Assembly (NCBI GenBank): GCA_017307955.1
Contig: JAFKFV010000009.1
Coordinates: 62,001 to 126,000 of the forward strand
DNA from: Allobosea sp.
Lineage (GTDB): Bacteria; Pseudomonadota; Alphaproteobacteria; Rhizobiales; Kaistiaceae
Direction: 5' to 3'
Length of the DNA stretch: 64,000 bases
The translations under genes were made by a program, and so were the position numbers. The first letter of the stretch is position 1. The number at the start of each line of letters is the position of its first letter. Below are positions 36,480-44,973 of this stretch, piece by piece. The notes beneath the pieces were generated by a model, which was not told the origin of the DNA, searched no databases, and worked only from the letters and a program-made list of their open reading frames with translations.

Positions 36480-38234
36480 TCAGTTGGCCTGCGGCGCGAG
36501 CGCGAACGCGTCGGCGAGGACGCGGTAGATGTCGCTCTGCTCCATATAGCCATGGAAGCCTTCCGCGCCGGGGCCGTCGGCCTGCAGCACGACGTCATCC
36601 ACCGCATGGACGGCGGTGTCCGAGCTCTTCGGCAGGTTGCCGATGCGCAGCACGGCACCGGGCACGTCCTTGTAGGCTTCGTTGGCCACGTATTCCTTCT
36701 TCTCGTTTTGCACGGCCGGAACGAAGGGGCCGTCGAGCTTCGGGCGGAAGGTCTCGTAATAGTCCGGGAAGTTGTTCGCGAAGATCGCCAGACGACGCGA
36801 AACGTCGACGCTGTCAGGATAACCGTCGCCGTTCTTGTCCTCGTAGTTCGGGAAGCCGGCCTTGTCGTAGACGCCGACCTTCTCGCGCATTTCCGGCCCC
36901 GGCTTGTTGTCGTCGATCGTGCCGATGATCGAGACACCATGCGTGTGGTCGCCGGTGACGACGATCAGCGTGTCGGGATTGTTCTTCTGGAACTCACGCG
37001 CGACGCCGATCGCCTTGTCGAACTCGATCGTCTCCACCATCGCCCGCTCCCAGTCCATGGGATGGGACATCTTGTCGATCGAGGCACCTTCGACCATCAG
37101 GAAGAAGCCGTCGGGGTTCTTGGCGAGCTGCTCGAGCGCCGCGGAGGTCATCTCGACGAGGCCCGGCTGGTTCGGGAACTCGGCGACGGTGCCCTTCTTC
37201 AGGAATTCGCGATCAAGCAGCGTGTCCATATTGCCGGGATGGAACAGGCCGAGGATCTTGCCGGTATTGGTGCCGGAAGCTGCGGCCAGCTCGTTCTTGT
37301 CGGTCGCGAGCGTGTAGCCGGCATCCTTGAACAGCTGGATATAGTCCTTGTCGTCCTTGCGCTTCGAGCCGGGCCTTTCCTTCGAAAGGAAATAGGCCGA
37401 GCCGCCGCCGAGCACGATCTCGGGCTTCACGTCATAGATCATGCCCACGATCTCGGCCTTGTCGGCGCGTCGACGCGTGTGGGAGACGAGGGCGGCCGGG
37501 GTCGCATCCTCGATCTCGGCGGTCGAGACGATGCCGACCGACTTCTTGCCGGTGCGGCGCAACGCTTCGGCGATGGTCTCGACGCGCGGGTCGTCGAGGC
37601 TGTCGGGCGTGCGGTCGGCATAGACGCCGAGCGCGTTCACCGCCGTCTTGTGGCCGGTCATATAGGCCGACATGGTGTTGGCGCTGTCGGTTGCGACGGC
37701 ATCGGTGGCCGAGGTGCCGACAAAGGCGCGCAGGTCAACGTCGTCGAGATTGAGACGGCCGTCGGCCTTGCCCTCGTGCATGCCCTTCGACATCAGGCGG
37801 GCGCCGGTGCGATGCGCCATCGAGAGGCCGTCGCCAAGCAGGAAGATGACATTCTTCGCCTTCGCAGCGGCCGGGGTGCCGTAGACGGTCCAGGTCACGG
37901 TCCTGGTGTCGTTGCCGGCCGTGGCCTCGACCTTGTAGTCGCCGGGCTTCGCCAGGACGAGCTTGCGCAGGATCAGCGCCGAGCCCAGCGCCTTGTCGTC
38001 CTTGCCCTTCTCGGTCTCGACGAAGGCCGCCTCGGAGCCAAAGACGGCCTTGTAGTCCTGGCCGTTGACAGTGACCTTGACGTCTTCGGGCTTCACGGTC
38101 TCGGCGAACTCGACCTTGAAGTCGAAGGGCGAGCCGGCGAGAATCGTGGCGCGGTCGAGCGGATAGACGGTCGCGGCCTCGGCCGCTCCGGCGAGGATGG
38201 TCGATGCCGCGAGGGCAGCGAGCAGCGTGCGCAT
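36480..38234 (-). CDS. Alkaline phosphatase
   Basis: 584 aa with a signal peptide ending AEA. Residues 25-118 form an Ig-like domain. The catalytic domain has IFLLGDGLSMAHR (metal Asp135), ATDSANTMSAYMTGHKT with the nucleophile Ser184, EGASIDKMSHP, and VTGDHTHG. It releases phosphate from organic esters in the periplasm. The start at 38234 is the first ATG with a signal peptide and a ribosome site (AAGGA). A PHO-box-like repeat at 38304-38321 suggests induction by phosphate starvation through PhoB. Confidence 0.92.
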   Translation of the reverse strand: MRTLLAALAASTILAGAAEAATVYPLDRATILAGSPFDFKVEFAETVKPEDVKVTVNGQDYKAVFGSEAAFVETEKGKDDKALGSALILRKLVLAKPGDYKVEATAGNDTRTVTWTVYGTPAAAKAKNVIFLLGDGLSMAHRTGARLMSKGMHEGKADGRLNLDDVDLRAFVGTSATDAVATDSANTMSAYMTGHKTAVNALGVYADRTPDSLDDPRVETIAEALRRTGKKSVGIVSTAEIEDATPAALVSHTRRRADKAEIVGMIYDVKPEIVLGGGSAYFLSKERPGSKRKDDKDYIQLFKDAGYTLATDKNELAAASGTNTGKILGLFHPGNMDTLLDREFLKKGTVAEFPNQPGLVEMTSAALEQLAKNPDGFFLMVEGASIDKMSHPMDWERAMVETIEFDKAIGVAREFQKNNPDTLIVVTGDHTHGVSIIGTIDDNKPGPEMREKVGVYDKAGFPNYEDKNGDGYPDSVDVSRRLAIFANNFPDYYETFRPKLDGPFVPAVQNEKKEYVANEAYKDVPGAVLRIGNLPKSSDTAVHAVDDVVLQADGPGAEGFHGYMEQSDIYRVLADAFALAPQAN

Positions 38235-38270
38235 GGGAGCTTTCCTTGTTCGCTTGGGTGTCCGGATGTT

Positions 38271-38290
38271 CGGGAACCTGCCTGTTCCCG
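38271..38290. repeat. 20-nt perfect inverted repeat in phoA-like leader
   Basis: CGGGAAC, six-base spacer CTGCCT, GTTCCCG. It lies 37 nt upstream of the alkaline phosphatase start, between the PHO-box candidate and the start codon. Could be an operator or a 5'-UTR hairpin; the sequence does not decide. Confidence 0.6.
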
Positions 38291-38303
38291 GTAGTGCGAA
38301 GAC

Positions 38304-38321
38304 GTGACGCCCATGTGAAGC
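38304..38321 (-). promoter_or_regulatory. Candidate PHO box for alkaline phosphatase
   Basis: On the minus strand GCTTCAC, four bases, GCGTCAC: two 7-mers with the TCAC core spaced by 11 nt, the layout of a PhoB site (consensus unit CTGTCAT). About 70 nt before the start codon. The match is imperfect, so the call rests on spacing and context. Confidence 0.35.
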
Positions 38322-38363
38322 AGCCCTCCGGCGGGCCCGAGCATGCAAATCGCTTCGCCAGCC

Positions 38364-38392
38364 TTGAGTTTCCCGGCGATCCGCTGTATGGA
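38364..38392 (+). promoter_or_regulatory. Candidate sigma-70 promoter of rpsF operon
   Basis: TTGAGT, exactly 17 nt, TATGGA (4 of 6 matches in each hexamer). The start of transcription would fall near 38399, giving a leader of about 160 nt before rpsF, long enough for a regulatory structure. It lies back to back with the alkaline phosphatase regulatory region. Confidence 0.4.
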
Positions 38393-38559
38393 CCGCGCGT
38401 CGCATGACACCCGGCCGGGGGTTGAACGGAAGGCGGCGCTTGCCGCAGGGATCGCAGGATCCCGTCTTCCCGTGTCTCCGCTCTCGAAGTACGACCGACT
38501 GCCTTCCTTCCGGAGGCTTCGGTGAGGCTTGGCGCCGGGGCCAACAGGGAAAGGCGAAT

Positions 38560-39036
38560 ATGCCTCTTTACGAGCACGTGTTCCTGTCGCGTCAGGACGT
38601 GTCGGCCCAGCAGGTCGAGACGCTGACGGAGACGTTCAAGGGAATCATCGAGGCCAATGGCGGCTCGATCGGCAAGATCGAGCAGTGGGGCCTCAAGTCG
38701 GTTGCGTTCCGCATCCGCAAGAACCGCAAGGCGCACTACACGCTGATGAACATCGACGCCCCGGCCGCCGCTGTGGCCGAGCTCGAGCGTCAGCAGCGCA
38801 TCAACGAGGACGTCCTCCGCGTCCTCACCATCCGCGTCGACGCGCTTGAGGAGGGCCAGTCGGCCATGCTCCAGAAGCGTGACCGCGACGACCGCGACGG
38901 TGATCGCGGCGGCCGCTTCGGCGACCGTGGCGACCGTCCTCGCGGCGGTTTCGGCGGTGATCGTGGCGGCGACCGCGGCGGCTTCCGCGGCGAGCGTCGT
39001 CCGCGCAACGAAGACAGCGAAGGTGGAGCTGAATAA
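38560..39036 (+). CDS. rpsF: 30S ribosomal protein S6
   Basis: 158 aa. The first ~95 residues are the S6 domain ([40 protein letters not shown]). The remaining ~60 form an Arg/Asp/Gly-rich tail with repeated RGG and GDRG units, longer than usual. S6 pairs with S18 on the 30S platform. AAAGG is 5 nt before the ATG at 38560. Its stop overlaps the rpsR start (TAATG). Confidence 0.96.
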   Translation: MPLYEHVFLSRQDVSAQQVETLTETFKGIIEANGGSIGKIEQWGLKSVAFRIRKNRKAHYTLMNIDAPAAAVAELERQQRINEDVLRVLTIRVDALEEGQSAMLQKRDRDDRDGDRGGRFGDRGDRPRGGFGGDRGGDRGGFRGERRPRNEDSEGGAE

Positions 39037-39308
39037 TGTCTGAGTTCGGTGGTTCCAGCGCTCCCCAGAGCACCGGTGGCGGCGCGCGCCGTCCCTTCTT
39101 CCGTCGTCGCAAGACGTGCCCGTTCTCGGGCCCGAACGCGCCGAAGATCGACTACAAGGACGTGCGGCTGCTGCAGCGCTACATTTCCGAGCGCGGCAAG
39201 ATCGTTCCCTCGCGCATCACCGCCGTCTCGGCGAAGAAGCAGCGCGAGCTGGCCCAGGCCATCAAGCGTTCGCGCTTCCTCGGCCTGCTGCCCTACGTGA
39301 TCAAGTAA
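39036..39308 (+). CDS. rpsR: 30S ribosomal protein S18
   Basis: 90 aa. [67 protein letters not shown] is S18 throughout. Binds next to S6. The start overlaps the last base of rpsF. Followed after 127 nt by a DUF2232 gene and then rplI. Confidence 0.98.
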   Translation: MSEFGGSSAPQSTGGGARRPFFRRRKTCPFSGPNAPKIDYKDVRLLQRYISERGKIVPSRITAVSAKKQRELAQAIKRSRFLGLLPYVIK

Positions 39309-39343
39309 GCCTTTCGGCCGCGTGACGGCCGACGCGAGACTGT

Positions 39344-39364
39344 CTCCCGGCGCAAAGCCGGGAG
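39344..39364. other. Stable hairpin after rpsR
   Basis: CTCCCGGC, loop GCAAA, GCCGGGAG: 8-bp perfect stem, 36 nt after the rpsR stop. No T-tract follows, so it may be a processing or stability element, or an attenuator between rpsR and the DUF2232 gene. Confidence 0.5.
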
Positions 39365-39435
39365 GCGAGACCTGGTTGGGGCGGGCGCCTGGTGCGATCC
39401 GCCTCTAACCGCTCGAGGAGCGGGACAGCGAAACG

Positions 39436-40386
39436 ATGACGATGCGCAATATCCTGATCGGCCTCGGCGCCGGCCTCGCGGCCGCGCTGTTGTTCGCCGG
39501 CATCGCGACGGGAACGTCGCTGGCGCTGCCGCTCTATTTCCTCTCCCCCCTCCCGATCGCCATTGCCGGGCTCGGCTTCGGCACCTGGGCCGGCGCCGCT
39601 GCCGCCGCGACGGCCGCCGTTGTGATCGCCGCGCTGTTCGGACCGCTGTTCGGCGGCGTCCAGCTCGCGATGTTCGGCATTCCCGTCGCATGGGGCGCCC
39701 ATCTCGTCGGCCTGTCGCGTCCCGCGGACGAAGACGGCAAGGTCGAGTGGTTCCCGCTCTCGCAGGTTCTGGTGCGCGTCGCCGTGGTCGTCGCCGCCGG
39801 CGTCGTGGTGCTGATGCCGCTGATGGGCATGAACCCGGCCGACTTCTCGAAGCAGCTGATGGCGGCGATCGAGGAATGGATGAAGTCCGGCGGCGATCCG
39901 CTCGATGCCACGACGCGCGCCGAGGCAGCCCAGGTCATCGACATCATGGTGGCGCTGCTCCCGGCGATCAGCGCCTTCAGCGCCCTCACCTTCACCGTCA
40001 TGAATCTCTGGCTGGGCGGCCATGTTGCCCGGATGTCGGGCCATCTGCCGCGTCCCTGGATGCCGATGTGGACCGTGACGCTGCCGAAGCACGCCGTCAC
40101 GGTCCTCGGCATCGCGATCCTTGCCGCCTTCGTGCTGCCGGGCATCGGCAGCCAGATCGCCGTCGCGATTGCAGGCGCCTTCACGCTCGCCTTCGCCCTT
40201 TCGGGCTATGGCGCGCTGCATGCGCTGCTGCGGGGCCGTCCAGGCCGCGTCCCGCTGCTCATCCTCGTCTACGCCACGAGCTTCATCTTCGCCCCGGCCA
40301 TCATCGCCGCGGCGCTGATCGGCATCGCCGATACCCTTCTCCAATTCCGGTTCCGCAACGTGAGCGGCGCCGGCCCCGCATCCTGA
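39436..40386 (+). CDS. DUF2232 membrane protein
   Basis: 316 aa with about eight hydrophobic segments and almost no large soluble loop. It lies between rpsR and rplI, the conserved place for the DUF2232 (YybS-like) membrane protein in alphaproteobacteria; features such as LYFLSPLPIAIAGLGFGTWAG and the TLPKHAVTVLGIAILA segment agree. Function unknown. The S-component-like fold suspected for the family is not provable here. Confidence 0.88.
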   Translation: MTMRNILIGLGAGLAAALLFAGIATGTSLALPLYFLSPLPIAIAGLGFGTWAGAAAAATAAVVIAALFGPLFGGVQLAMFGIPVAWGAHLVGLSRPADEDGKVEWFPLSQVLVRVAVVVAAGVVVLMPLMGMNPADFSKQLMAAIEEWMKSGGDPLDATTRAEAAQVIDIMVALLPAISAFSALTFTVMNLWLGGHVARMSGHLPRPWMPMWTVTLPKHAVTVLGIAILAAFVLPGIGSQIAVAIAGAFTLAFALSGYGALHALLRGRPGRVPLLILVYATSFIFAPAIIAAALIGIADTLLQFRFRNVSGAGPAS

Positions 40387-40416
40387 CTTCAAACCACTCG
40401 ATCAAGGAGACCTGAC

Positions 40417-40974
40417 ATGGACGTCATTCTGCTGGAACGCGTCGCCAAGCTCGGCCAGATGGGCGAGATCGTGCACGTCAAGAACGGCTATGCGCGCAAC
40501 TTCCTGCTGCCGCAGGGCAAGGCCCTCCGCGCCACCGAGGCCAACAAGAAGCATTTCGAGAGCCAGAAGGTGCATCTCGAGGCGCGTAACCTCGAGCGCA
40601 AGAAGGAAGCCGACGTCGTCGCCGAGAAGCTGAACGGCCAGAGCTTCATCGTCGTCCGCCAGGCGGGCGAGACCGGCCAGCTCTACGGCTCCGTGTCGAG
40701 CCGCGACATCGCCGACCTGGTCGCCGAGGCCGGCTTCGGCGTCGCCCGCAACCAGGTGGTGCTCGACCATCCGATCAAGACGATCGGCCTGCACGAGGTG
40801 GTCATCGCCCTGCATCCGGAAGTCGAATCGACCGTCACCATCAACGTCGCGCGCAGCGCCGACGAGGCCGAGCGCCAGGCTCGCGGCGAGGATCTCACCG
40901 TCCGCGAGACCTTCGAGCTGGAGCCGCTCGAGGACGAGGAGGTTCTGGAAGTCGAGGGCGAGAGCGAGGAGTAA
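40417..40974 (+). CDS. rplI: 50S ribosomal protein L9
   Basis: 185 aa. The N-terminal domain ([36 protein letters not shown]) binds 23S rRNA; a long helix leads to the C-terminal domain ([15 protein letters not shown]). An acidic tail ([17 protein letters not shown]) extends beyond the E. coli length, as in other Rhizobiales. Last gene of the rpsF block, ended by a strong terminator. Confidence 0.97.
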   Translation: MDVILLERVAKLGQMGEIVHVKNGYARNFLLPQGKALRATEANKKHFESQKVHLEARNLERKKEADVVAEKLNGQSFIVVRQAGETGQLYGSVSSRDIADLVAEAGFGVARNQVVLDHPIKTIGLHEVVIALHPEVESTVTINVARSADEAERQARGEDLTVRETFELEPLEDEEVLEVEGESEE

Positions 40975-41010
40975 TCCTCGCCAAACCCAAAGGACGCCTT
41001 ACCTTTTGGA

Positions 41011-41042
41011 GGGGCGCGCGGCGACGGCCGGGCGCCCCTTTT
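41011..41042 (+). terminator. Intrinsic terminator after rplI
   Basis: GGGGCGC, 14-nt loop that can fold further, GCGCCCC, then TTTT. 36 nt past the rplI stop; ends the rpsF-rplI operon. Confidence 0.75.
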
Positions 41043-41082
41043 CGCATTGTCACGGCCTTCGCCGGCTGTGTCGCCTAGCAGC

Positions 41083-41112
41083 TTGTAATCGTGGCAAAAT
41101 CGGGGCTAACAT
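41083..41112 (+). promoter_or_regulatory. Candidate promoter of cfa
   Basis: TTGTAA, 18-nt spacer, TAACAT (4 of 6 in each hexamer), ending 85 nt before the cfa start. The only promoter-like pair found in this gap. Confidence 0.3.
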
Positions 41113-41196
41113 TCGACAGGGGAAGCAATTACGCCCACTCCCCAAGTCAAAACCGACCCCGGCGAACGGGGCCGCCTAGGCAACGGATCCCCCGCC

Positions 41197-42456
41197 ATGA
41201 ACCGGTTGCTCGCCAACTACATCGACCGCGTGCTGAAAAAGGGCTCGCTCGAGCTCATCGATGCCAAGGGCCGCCTGCACCGCTTCGGCGACGGCACCGG
41301 CGAAACGGTCCGGGTACGAATCAAGTCGTCCTCGGCCGAGCTCGCCGTTTTCCTCAATCCCGAGCTCAAGCTCGGCGAGGCTTTCATGGATGGCGACTTT
41401 GTCGTCGAACAGGGGACGATCTACGACTTCCTGGCCGTCGTCCTGCAGAACATCGGCTCCGGCGGGCGATCCTTCATCGCGCAGGCCATCTATCAGGCCC
41501 GCGTCGCGACGCGCCGCTTCCGCCAGTGGAACACGCCCTTCCGGGCACGGCGGAACGTCGCCCACCACTATGACCTCGACGGACGGCTCTATTCGCTGTT
41601 CCTCGATCCGGACCAGCAATATTCCTGCGCCTATTTCGAGACGGCCGACTCCTCGCTCGAGGAGGCGCAGATCGCCAAGAAGCGGCATCTCGCGGCGAAG
41701 CTCGCTCTGGGGCCCGGCCAGAAGGTGCTGGATATCGGCTCCGGCTGGGGCGGTCTCGGCCTCTATCTCGCCGACCATGCCGATATCGACGTCACCGGCG
41801 TGACGCTCTCGGAGGAGCAGCACAAGGTCTCCAATGCCCGCGCCGCGGAGCGCGGCCTCGCCGACCGGACGCGCTTTCTGCTCAAGGACTACCGCCATCT
41901 GGCGACCCGCTTCGACCGCATCGTCTCGGTGGGCATGTTCGAGCATGTCGGTGTCGGGCATTATCGCGAGTTCTTCGAGCAGGTGCGCAATCTCCTGACC
42001 GATGACGGCGTCATGGTGCTGCACTCGATCGGCCGCTTCGACATGCCGGGCGAGACCAATTCCTGGATTCACAAATACATCTTCCCGGGCGGCTACATCC
42101 CTGCCCTCTCGGAAGTTCTGCCGGAGATCGAGCGGGCGGGCCTCAAGGTCACCGATATCGAGATCCTGCGTCTCCACTATGCCGAGACACTTCGCGAGTG
42201 GCGCCTGCGCTTCATGGCGCGGCGCGACGAGGCGCTGAAGCTCTATGACGAGCGCTTTTGCCTGATGTGGGAGTTCTATCTCGCCGCCTCGGAGACCGCG
42301 TTCCGCTATCAGGACATGATGAACTTCCAGATCCAGCTCGTGCGCGACCAGCATGCGCTGCCGATGACGCGCGACTATATCTGGCATGCCGAGGAGGCGC
42401 TCCGCCGCCGCGACAATGCCGGCCAGCGGCCTTCGCTGAAGATAGCCGGCGAATAA
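41197..42456 (+). CDS. cfa: Cyclopropane-fatty-acyl-phospholipid synthase family methyltransferase
   Basis: 419 aa. The SAM-binding motif VLDIGSGWGGLGLYLA spans about 177-191. The N-terminal half (residues 1-120) is the lipid-handling domain of the CFA synthase family; YSCAYFE, EHVGVGHYREFF and HKYIFPGGYIP are further signatures. It adds a methylene bridge to unsaturated acyl chains of membrane phospholipids, usually in stationary phase or acid. Monocistronic, followed by dnaB on the same strand after 189 nt. Confidence 0.9.
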   Translation: MNRLLANYIDRVLKKGSLELIDAKGRLHRFGDGTGETVRVRIKSSSAELAVFLNPELKLGEAFMDGDFVVEQGTIYDFLAVVLQNIGSGGRSFIAQAIYQARVATRRFRQWNTPFRARRNVAHHYDLDGRLYSLFLDPDQQYSCAYFETADSSLEEAQIAKKRHLAAKLALGPGQKVLDIGSGWGGLGLYLADHADIDVTGVTLSEEQHKVSNARAAERGLADRTRFLLKDYRHLATRFDRIVSVGMFEHVGVGHYREFFEQVRNLLTDDGVMVLHSIGRFDMPGETNSWIHKYIFPGGYIPALSEVLPEIERAGLKVTDIEILRLHYAETLREWRLRFMARRDEALKLYDERFCLMWEFYLAASETAFRYQDMMNFQIQLVRDQHALPMTRDYIWHAEEALRRRDNAGQRPSLKIAGE

Positions 42457-42645
42457 TCGCGAAGGCCGGCCATACCTGAGGCCGGCCTGTCGCGATTCGG
42501 CCACGGACAAGCGCATGCCGCGCCTTTATCGGCATACTGTTAATTGCGAGGGAATCGGGGCGCGGCCCGCGGGAATGACTCATCTTGCGGGCGCCCACCG
42601 CCGATCCCGCCTATGAATCGCCTGGGGAAGAACGAGGGCGAGGCA

Positions 42646-44136
42646 ATGAACAGTCCGGCACGGGCGCTCCAGCAGCAGGCGACCGAATTCTATCGCCAGC
42701 CGCCGCACAATATCGAGGCCGAGCAGGCGCTGCTCGGCGCGATCCTCGTCAACAACGAGGCGTTCTACCGCGTCTCGGATTTCCTCGAGCCGGTGCATCT
42801 CTTCGAGCCGATCCACCGCCAGATCTTCGAAGTCGCCGGCAGCCTGATCCGTGCCAACAAGGTGGCGACGCCGGTCACGCTCAAGACCTTCCTGCCGGCC
42901 GATCTCGCGATCGGCGACATGAATCTCGCCCAGTATCTGGCGCGCCTCGCTGCCGAGGCGACGACGATCATAAATGCCGAGGACTATGGCCGCGCGATCT
43001 ACGATCTCGCCCTGCGCCGCGCGCTGATCGGCATCGGCGAGGACGTGGTCAACATCGCCTTCGATGCGCCGATCGACATGCCGCCCAAGGCCCAGATCGA
43101 AGATGCCGAGCGGCGGCTGTTCGCCCTCGCCGAGACGGGCCGCTATGATGGCGGCTTCCATTCCTTCGAGGAGTCGCTGAAGACCGCCATCGACATGGCG
43201 AGCGCCGCCTATCAGCGCGACGGCCACCTCTCCGGCCTCGCCACCGGCCTCGACGACCTCGACCGCCAGATGGGCGGGTTGCAGCCCTCGGACCTCATCA
43301 TCCTCGCCGGACGACCAGCGATGGGCAAATCCTCGCTCGCGACCAATATCGGCTTCAACATCGCCAGGGCCTATCGCGGCGAGGTTCAGCCCGACGGCTC
43401 GACCAAGACGGTGGACGGGGGCATTGTCGGCTTCTTCTCGCTGGAAATGTCCGCCGAACAGCTGGCGACGCGTATGGTGGCCGAACATTCGGGCGTGTCC
43501 TCCTCGCGCATCCGCCGCGGCGCGATCGACGAGCACCAGTTCGCGCGCATCGTCGCCGCCTCGCGCGAGATGGCGCGCATCCCGTTCTATATCGACCAGA
43601 CCGGCGGTCTCTCGATCGCCCAGCTCGCGGCGCGGGCGCGGCGGCTGAAGCGTCAGCGCGGCCTCGACCTCCTGATCATCGACTACCTCCAGCTCCTGCA
43701 GGGCTCATCGAAGCGGGGCTCGGAGAATCGCGTTCAGGAGATCACCGAGATCACCACCGGGCTCAAGGCGCTCGCCAAGGAATTGAGCGTCCCGGTGCTG
43801 GCGCTGTCGCAGCTTTCGCGCCAGGTCGAGACGCGCGACGACAAGCGGCCGCAGCTCTCGGACCTCCGCGAATCGGGCTCGATCGAGCAGGACGCCGACG
43901 TGGTGATGTTCGTCTATCGCGACGAATACTACCTGAAGGGCAAGATGCCGAAGGAAGGCACCGAGGAGTTCTTCAAGTGGCAGGCCGAGATGGAGCAGGT
44001 GGCCGGCATCGCCGAAGTGATCGTCGGCAAGCAGCGTCACGGCCCCACGGGTACCGTCCAGCTGCAGTTCGAGGCCGAGCTGACGCGCTTCTCCAATCTC
44101 GTCCGCCGCGACCAGCTGCCCGAGGCCTATGAATAG
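42646..44136 (+). CDS. dnaB: Replicative DNA helicase
   Basis: 496 aa. The DnaB N-terminal domain (PPHNIEAEQALLGAILVNNEAFYRVSDFL) and C-terminal RecA-like domain with Walker A GRPAMGKS at 222-229, Walker B LLIIDYLQLLQ, LSQLSRQVETRDDKRPQLSDLRESGSIEQDADVV and QRHGPTG. Hexameric helicase that unwinds the fork and recruits primase. The start at 46 (42646) has GAGGG 7 nt upstream; ATG 42613 would add 11 residues. Confidence 0.97.
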   Translation: MNSPARALQQQATEFYRQPPHNIEAEQALLGAILVNNEAFYRVSDFLEPVHLFEPIHRQIFEVAGSLIRANKVATPVTLKTFLPADLAIGDMNLAQYLARLAAEATTIINAEDYGRAIYDLALRRALIGIGEDVVNIAFDAPIDMPPKAQIEDAERRLFALAETGRYDGGFHSFEESLKTAIDMASAAYQRDGHLSGLATGLDDLDRQMGGLQPSDLIILAGRPAMGKSSLATNIGFNIARAYRGEVQPDGSTKTVDGGIVGFFSLEMSAEQLATRMVAEHSGVSSSRIRRGAIDEHQFARIVAASREMARIPFYIDQTGGLSIAQLAARARRLKRQRGLDLLIIDYLQLLQGSSKRGSENRVQEITEITTGLKALAKELSVPVLALSQLSRQVETRDDKRPQLSDLRESGSIEQDADVVMFVYRDEYYLKGKMPKEGTEEFFKWQAEMEQVAGIAEVIVGKQRHGPTGTVQLQFEAELTRFSNLVRRDQLPEAYE

Positions 44137-44142
44137 AGCGAC

Positions 44143-44355
44143 TCACGTCTCGCCGGGCTCGTAACGGAGCAGGTCGCCCGGCTGGCAGTCGAGGAAGTCG
44201 CAGATGCGCTCGAGCGTTTCGAAGCGCACGCCTTTCACATGCCCGTTCTTGAGCAGTGAAAGATTGGCTTCCGTGATGCCGACATGTTCGGCGAGCTCCT
44301 TCGACGTGACATTGCGCTCAGCGAGCATGACGGCGAGCCGGACCTGAATGGGCAT
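44143..44355 (-). CDS. Small HTH regulator (Xre/YozG-like)
   Basis: 70 aa, nearly all one Cro/CI-type helix-turn-helix: LAVMLAERNVTSKELAEHVGITEANLSLLKNGHVKGVRFETLERICDFLDCQPGDLLRYE. GGGGAGG stands 6 nt before the ATG at 44355. Regulators of this size usually accompany a DUF2975 membrane protein; here only the C-terminal end of that partner remains 12 nt upstream, so the regulator may have lost its normal promoter. Confidence 0.9.
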   Translation of the reverse strand: MPIQVRLAVMLAERNVTSKELAEHVGITEANLSLLKNGHVKGVRFETLERICDFLDCQPGDLLRYEPGET

Positions 44356-44367
44356 GCCCGGCCTCCC

Positions 44368-44475
44368 CTAGACGAATTGCTCGTTTTCAGCAGCGATGTC
44401 GGCCGCTTCGGCGAGCACCGAACCGATGATCGCCACCATCGCCGCAAAGAGCAGCGTGAGAAGCGGACGTCCGAT
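44368..44475 (-). pseudogene. Remnant of DUF2975 membrane protein (C-terminal end)
   Basis: The last ~33 codons read RPLLTLLFAAMVAIIGSVLAEA and end DIAAENEQFV, the closing helix and tail of DUF2975 proteins, which are encoded just upstream of YozG-like HTH genes. The start and at least the first three-quarters of the gene are missing. Right of about 44475 the sequence reads instead, on the other strand, as a piece of a serine hydrolase gene. Exact junction not resolvable by eye. Confidence 0.6.
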
Positions 44476-44477
44476 CA

Positions 44478-44965
44478 ACGAGGCGATCACCGCCCGGATC
44501 ATCGCGCCGCTCGGCCTCGGATCGATGCGGGCCCTGTCACCAGGCAAGAGCCCGAGCGATGTTGCGCCGGCGCCGGGCGGCCGCGAAAGCATCGATCCGA
44601 GTTGGGCGGGCGCGGCCGGACCGATCGCGAGCGACGGCCGCGACCTGGCAATGGCCTGGGCGGCGCTGCTTGAGGGACGGCTGCTCGACCGCGCCCTTCT
44701 CAAAGAGATGACCGCGACGCTCTATCCGATGTTCGACCCAGGCACCTTCTATGGGCTTGGCATCATGGTCTTCGAGGTGCCGGACGGCCGATCGACGCTT
44801 CGCTGGGTCGGCCATGCCGGGGGCGCGCCGGGCGTCAGCGCGCTCGCCGCCTATTCCCGCGCCGACGATGCGATCGTGGCGGTCGCGCTCACGGGCGGTG
44901 GCTCCGCAACGGCGGCGGCGAACCTCCTGTTGAAGTCGGTTGCGCCCGCAGGCCGCCGACCCTGA
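44478..44965 (+). pseudogene. Remnant of beta-lactamase-family serine hydrolase (C-terminal part)
   Basis: About 160 codons with IIAPLGLGS, AAGPIASDGRDLAMAWAAL, YGLGIMVFEVP and LRWVGHAGGAPGVSALAAYS: the C-terminal half of class C beta-lactamase-like hydrolases, including the distal HAGGAPG motif. The catalytic SxxK and YxN motifs that should lie upstream are absent, and no family-like N-terminus or ribosome site exists. Non-functional as a hydrolase. Joined head to head with the DUF2975 remnant. Confidence 0.7.
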
Positions 44966-44973
44966 CTTCGCGC

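Noticed and set aside
38271-38290. SOS (LexA) operator at GAAC-N6-GTTC
   Set aside because: Alphaproteobacterial LexA sites are direct repeats with a 7-nt spacer, not an inverted repeat with 6; the alkaline phosphatase is also no expected SOS gene.
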